A stretch of 64,000 bases of DNA from Progne subis subis. Taxonomy: Eukaryota; Chordata; Aves; Passeriformes; Hirundinidae. A program made the translations under genes and the position numbers. The stretch is taken from NCBI GenBank assembly GCA_022316685.1, contig JAKJHU010000083.1:1984001-2048000 (forward strand). The letters run 5' to 3'. The notes under the pieces were generated by a model. It made no database searches, was not told the origin of the DNA, and worked only from the letters and a program-made list of their open reading frames with translations. Positions within the stretch are counted from its first letter, which is position 1. The number at the start of each line of letters is the position of its first letter. Positions 59,238 to 64,000 of this stretch are shown here, piece after piece.

Positions 59238-61427
59238 CTAAAGACAAGATTTTGAGGTGTTAATATTGCCTTGCACTGACCTGCACTTCCCAGCACCATC
59301 AAGGTAGTTACAGTAAGCAGCAAAAAATTAATGCTGCTCATGCTCTTCTCTTTCATTTTTCACTAGGAATGAATTTTTGGTAAAAAACCACGCAGATTTA
59401 TAAAGCACCTACACTGGAAATACAAAAGAACTGTTGTCTCTCCAGATGATAAAGAAAAGAAACAAGTAGAGCACGTGGGCTGGTTTTTAACTCTTTTTTT
59501 TTCTTTTGGGAGTTACCTCTCAGCAGTCTGTTACCAGCGTTCTAGTGACAGGCACTTTTCAGAGGTGATACAGTGAAAGGACTTAAAATTACCCAGCTGG
59601 ATCATCTACATCAATCACAGATGCAGCGTTGAAGAAACTCTGGATTGCACTGAAATTAAAATTAACAGGAGCTGGCCTTCACTGGTATGCCCCTCTAAAG
59701 AGGGGAGTTCATTTTCCTGCGGCTCAGAGCAGTCCAGGTGATCCCCCAACGAATTCTTGTGGATTAGCAGCTCTGTTTTAAGGAAAGGCAAGATGCTGAT
59801 GCTTCTCTTCCCCTGCCCCTCAGGTATTTCACAGCAAATTCTGCCACCAAAGGCTCCTTTTGTGGGAACTGGAGATGTTGGGCAAAACTTTTCCAGGTAA
59901 TCATAGTGTGAGAGGAAATATTTATTTAATTCACACCTTCTGTGACAAAATGAGCATCTCACAGCCTCTCTGCTAAAACACCTCCTCCTCTGAAATCAGG
60001 AGTGGTTTTAACACACCGAGAAAGCAGAGGGGGCAAAACATCCTTGCTCTGAGTGCAGGAGCTGTGAGCCAACCCCTCTGCCAGGGCTGCTGCAGCTGGA
60101 GAGTTGCTGCACAGACCTCTGCAGCTGGGGATAATGGAAATCCTCCAGATGGGCCCTTTAAACAGAAGATTTCTATCCTGACTGTCTCTCACTGAATACC
60201 TCAGACTTTGGGCTGCTTCAAGCCCAACTCGATTTTTCCCCGCTTTCCTCGCTTTGCATCCCAAGTGCCCATGAGCTCAGGGAATCTTTAGGCAGGTTTT
60301 CCCCACATGCAACTATTTTTTAACCTTCAGTCCCAAACTGCAGTGGCCCTATGCAGTAAGAAACAGGATGTGCCAAGAAAACACTGCCACTGGAATTCAG
60401 TGTGCAAACAAACGGCGCTGCCTGGGTGACACATCGGGAGATGTGCCTCACACAATAGATCCACCAAACAGCTCCCAGGGCCAGATTTTTAGCTCAAGAG
60501 AAAGGAAATGCTCCTTTCCTCCCCTCTGCTCGTGGGGAAATGGAAATTAGTCACTCCCTACCCACCAGCTGAACCAGGGCTAATTGCTGCCTAGCAGTGC
60601 TGGTAATTCGGAGCTGCGCTGAGCCGCCCGCCGTGTTTGTCCTGGTGACAATTTCAATAAATTACCTGGCGGTGAGGGCTGGAGGCTTCACCTCCCAGCT
60701 CCTGGGGGACTGGGGGAGGTGTTTCCATGTGGAATGGATTCCACCTGTGTTGTTGTTACTGCACAATCCCAGCCAAACCTTCATCTTTGAGCCCCCCCCC
60801 GAGAATGGGAGTTGCCGTCTGCGTCCAGCGAGGAGCGGGGTTTGCTCATCACCTGACGGAGCCGTAACAAATTTGGGTGGATGCAGGAGACCTGTAATTT
60901 AAAGGCCTCTGCCCCACCTGCTGTGGGAATGTCTCTGAACTAAGATCAAGGAAGCATTCTTTTTTCTGATTTAGATGGGTTTTGTCCGCTTGCAAGTCAC
61001 GACTAAATCTATTAGAAAAGCTGAAACAATTTTTTCGAAATGTCTCAATCCCTTCTCCCCTCAAAGTGAGGTTCACTTCCAGGTGAGCACTACACTCCAA
61101 TAAAGATTCCTTTCCTCACCTTTGTTCTAAGGTACATTTCTGAGGGCATTAGCATCTTTCACACCTTTTTTTACTAGAAAGGGAAAGCATTTGTGTTGAC
61201 TCTGGGCCACGGGAGCTGATGTAATTTCATGGCAAGAAGGCTCCTGCTGCCCTTAAGAATGTCAGTACAAGTTCTGAACTGACTTACCCTCCTCTGGAAT
61301 AATTATGCATTCCACTCTGGCACATTTGATCATGCAATTCTCCCGCTTTGTAGATTACATGTCTTGAGGAGGTACAAAAGGGAAGAGCAAAGACTGGTTT
61401 ATTTCTATACCTGCACCTAACAAAATT

Positions 61428-61452
61428 ACACACACATACACACACACACACC
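61428..61452. repeat. (CA)n microsatellite
   Basis: About eleven CA units with one TA interruption. Confidence 0.9.
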
Positions 61453-61865
61453 TCGAGTGGGACTTTTAAATGTAAAATTATGTGAGAATTTACAGACTTA
61501 TTTAATATGCACATTAAATACAGGCATCCTTTCATGCAGCAAGGAGGTGCAAGCATCTCTTGGGAGGAACACGGGGAAAATACATTGTTAAATTACAATT
61601 GAACAAGCTGAAACTTGCTCGGGTTACACAGCCCACCCTCAAACTGCAAAAAAGCCAAATCTTGCCCTCAGCAACTTCTGGAAAGCAAGCTGCCTTCAGT
61701 GGATTTGTGTGAATTTGACTGTCTAGAGTCTCCAGCCACATCAGAATCCGTCTCCCTGATCTGGGAGATAGCAGAACCCAGCCTAGGAAGTCTTTGGAGA
61801 AGAGACCACTTGGCAATCCCACACAACATTAAATGTGAGCACAGGATGCAGCTGGGCTGAGAGAT

Positions 61866-62050
61866 GATGGGATGGGATGGGATGGGATGGGATGGGATGG
61901 GATGGGATGGGATGGGATGGGATGGGATGGGATGGGATGGGATGGGATGGGATGGGATGGGATGGGATGGGATGGGATGGGATGGGATGGGATGGGATGG
62001 GATGGGATGGGATGGGATGGGATGGGATGGGATGGGATGGGATGGGATGG
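61866..62050 (+). repeat. Perfect (GATGG)n array, 37 copies
   Basis: 185 bp of apparently perfect GATGG units, so the plus strand is GGG runs separated by AT. The other strand reads CCATC. All plus frames are open (Gly-Met-Gly-Trp-Asp), as are the minus frames (Pro-Ser-His-Pro-Ile); these are artefacts. Confidence 0.97.
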
Positions 62051-62164
62051 GAGGGGTGTCCACAACACACCAATACAGTGCCCCCACCAAGAGGACATTT
62101 CTCAGCTTACCCCTCTCTGACCACAGCAAAATTCTAAAACTGGTTTAAAAAAAAAGAAAAATCA

Positions 62165-62210
62165 ACCCCCAAAAAAGAATCAACCCCCAAAAAAGGCTTC
62201 CCCCTGGCAA

Positions 62211-62241
<31 letters not shown>

Positions 62242-62314
62242 GAAAAAAAAAAAAAAGCCTTAACACAGACAGACAGACAAACAAACAAACAAACAAACAA
62301 ACAAACAAACAAAC
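62165..62314. repeat. A-rich and (AAAC)n/(GACA)n composite simple repeat
   Basis: Two copies of ATCAACCCCCAAAAAA at 62160-62195, then interrupted poly-A at 62209-62255, then GACAGACAGACA passing into nine or more AAAC units. It may be decayed A-rich tails of retroelements. Confidence 0.85.
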
Positions 62315-63690
62315 CTCCCTAAAATTAAAAGAAAACCCAACAAACTGCAGGCTTAATTGGCCCCAGTTCTCTTTACAAATAGCAGATAATAAAGGCTGGC
62401 TGAATAAATGCTGACTTCAATTTGAATTCAGTTCTGACAGACAGGGACTAAAATCTAATTATGTGCACGGACACAGAGCGGGTCAGTTTTTAGACTGAAG
62501 ACACAGAAATGAGTGTTGGTAGAGCCAGCAGCAGCACCCTGGGGAATGCTTAAAGCCACTGGTTCCTCAGGCCAAAGCCAGAAGAGGATTTTTGCTCTTC
62601 TCTTTCAGAGGTGTTTTCCTGCATCCTCTTGAGGTGGAGATATTTCAAATAATTTTTTTTCCACACCTTCAGCACATCATGCAAAAATCTCAGCACTCAA
62701 CTCAACCTAGTGGCACATAAAGGACTTAAATGTTTAATATTTAATTCTGCTGGAACATTAATTCCACTATTAAAAAGTTCTACCTTGTTCTACAAAACAC
62801 AAAGCTTGGGGTTTTGTTTTTTTTTTTTTTCCCCAAAAACTTTCCTATGGACTGGTCAGTGATGCTGAGGTGCAAAGTCCCTGTGTGTTCCTGTGGGATG
62901 AGGGTGATGTGCATAGAAAATCTGTGCCTCAAAACATTACAAAAAGGCACACAAATGTGTTAAATTCTCATCTCATTCTGAGGTTCAGATAAACCACCAA
63001 GTCCACAGTAGGAGAGGGGGTAACTGGGGCTCCTGGACATGTGTTTGTATCTGAATTTCCCGGTTTAAAACTTACGGATCAACCCAAGAGTCAGATTTTC
63101 TATGACTTGCTCAAATTTATGATAGGGGCAGCACACAATTTATATTCACAAAACACAGCTCTCCCTTATTTTTAAGCTTATTCCCTCAATTAACACACTA
63201 AAGGCCTCAAGAATGAACATTTTTAAAAGGCCAACATTTCCACTAAGCTGAGAAACAGAGTGTTGAGCTGCTAGAAGTGATGGGGTTTGTGCTCCCTCAC
63301 ACAAATGGCTAACTGAGAATGTGTGGCAAGTTCAAGCTTGAAATTATTTTTTTTTTTTAAGCCACCAGTACATAACACTAAACATGATTTAATAATGGAA
63401 AGACTGGCACAGCCTTAAAGGAATATCATCAAGTAGGCAAGGTATGCTTGTGACTTATTATAAAACAGCTAAATCGAGTCGGAACCATAATCCAGATTCT
63501 TTACATAATTATGGCAGGAGGGTGTGGAGCAAGGAATATAAATTATTTTCTAAACTGGAGAACTTCTGAAGCAAAACAAGCAATACATTGATCTCCCATT
63601 TCCCTCAGCTCTCTTGCAAATGTAATTTTTCCTTTATATTAATGATATAGCCAATTTAAAATCCAGCTTAACGTTTTGCTACACTAATTT

Positions 63691-63691
<1 letters not shown>

Positions 63692-63749
<58 letters not shown>
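63692..63749. repeat. (ATT)n microsatellite
   Basis: About 19 perfect ATT units, followed 20 bp later by an oligo-T tract (63771-63805) with one C interruption. Confidence 0.95.
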
Positions 63750-64000
63750 TTAAAATGCAGAAATTATAACTTTCTTTTTTTTTTTTTTCTTTTTTTTTTT
63801 TTTTTAAATCACAATTCTCTCCAAGCCAAGCTTAACATTCTCAAGAGAGTTTCTTCTCTTACAAAGTAAATGAAGCAGCATTGCTGGTCCTCGTTCCACT
63901 GGTAACAAAACATTATTAAATTAGTCATGCATAGAAATGACTTAATTAAAATTATATGATCCGATGCGGCGGGCAAAATTAGAGAAGTGACTGAAAATGG

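Larger units (their letters stand above)
55451..64000. other. Intergenic DNA downstream of SYN2
   Basis: No recognisable gene on either strand. Contents: an acceptor-like site with an 80-codon open frame at 56340-56580, moderately GC-rich patches at about 56.9-57.2 and 60.6-60.9 kb, a CR1 fragment near 58.1 kb, the GGGAT array at 61.9-62.05 kb and several A-, T- and ATT-rich tracts. In vertebrates PPARG lies downstream of SYN2, but none of its exons is visible here. Confidence 0.65.

Noticed and set aside
61668..62148. Pro-Ser-His-Pro-Ile and Gly-Met-Gly-Trp-Asp frames of up to 153 codons
   Set aside because: These are translations of the GGGAT array in all frames and not genes.

Overview
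This is vertebrate nuclear DNA, most likely from a bird and probably a passerine. The reasons are a CR1-type LINE fragment, many simple-sequence arrays and small introns with well-preserved splice sites. The window covers the 3' half of the synapsin II gene (SYN2, + strand). The first exon of TIMP4 (tissue inhibitor of metalloproteinases 4) lies on the opposite strand inside a SYN2 intron. Both genes were identified by reading their encoded peptides; the species is an inference. || Layout: 1-16.8 kb is the distal part of the SYN2 intron that hosts TIMP4 (intron 5 by analogy with mammalian synapsins). Within it, 7.73-8.48 kb is a CpG island with the TIMP4 promoter and exon 1 on the minus strand. 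The later TIMP4 exons were not recognised and probably lie to the left of the window. From 16.8 to 54.5 kb there are eight SYN2 exons with consistent splice phases: 16792, 19136, 24532, 28118, 34768, 47904, 51702 and 54403. They encode the C-terminal part of the ATP-binding domain C, the proline-rich domain G, and two alternative tails. || The two tails are synapsin IIa, spliced through exons 11-12-13 and ending in conserved domain E at 54538, and synapsin IIb, which reads through the weak exon 11 donor and stops at 48032 with its own roughly 2.3 kb 3'UTR. The window encodes the last 330 residues of IIa or the last 220 of IIb. || From about 55.4 to 64 kb I see no recognisable gene. It holds the CR1 remnant, a 37-copy GGGAT array with strong G-quadruplex potential and several A- or T-rich tracts. 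Established synteny in vertebrates places PPARG further downstream of SYN2, but no PPARG exon is visible here. || I found no previously undescribed multi-gene system. The points most worth a second look are the SYN2 isoform switch, an Ala-Leu coding microsatellite in the TIMP4 signal peptide, the divergent Gln/Pro-rich SYN2 domain H, and the large perfect satellite arrays in and next to the gene.
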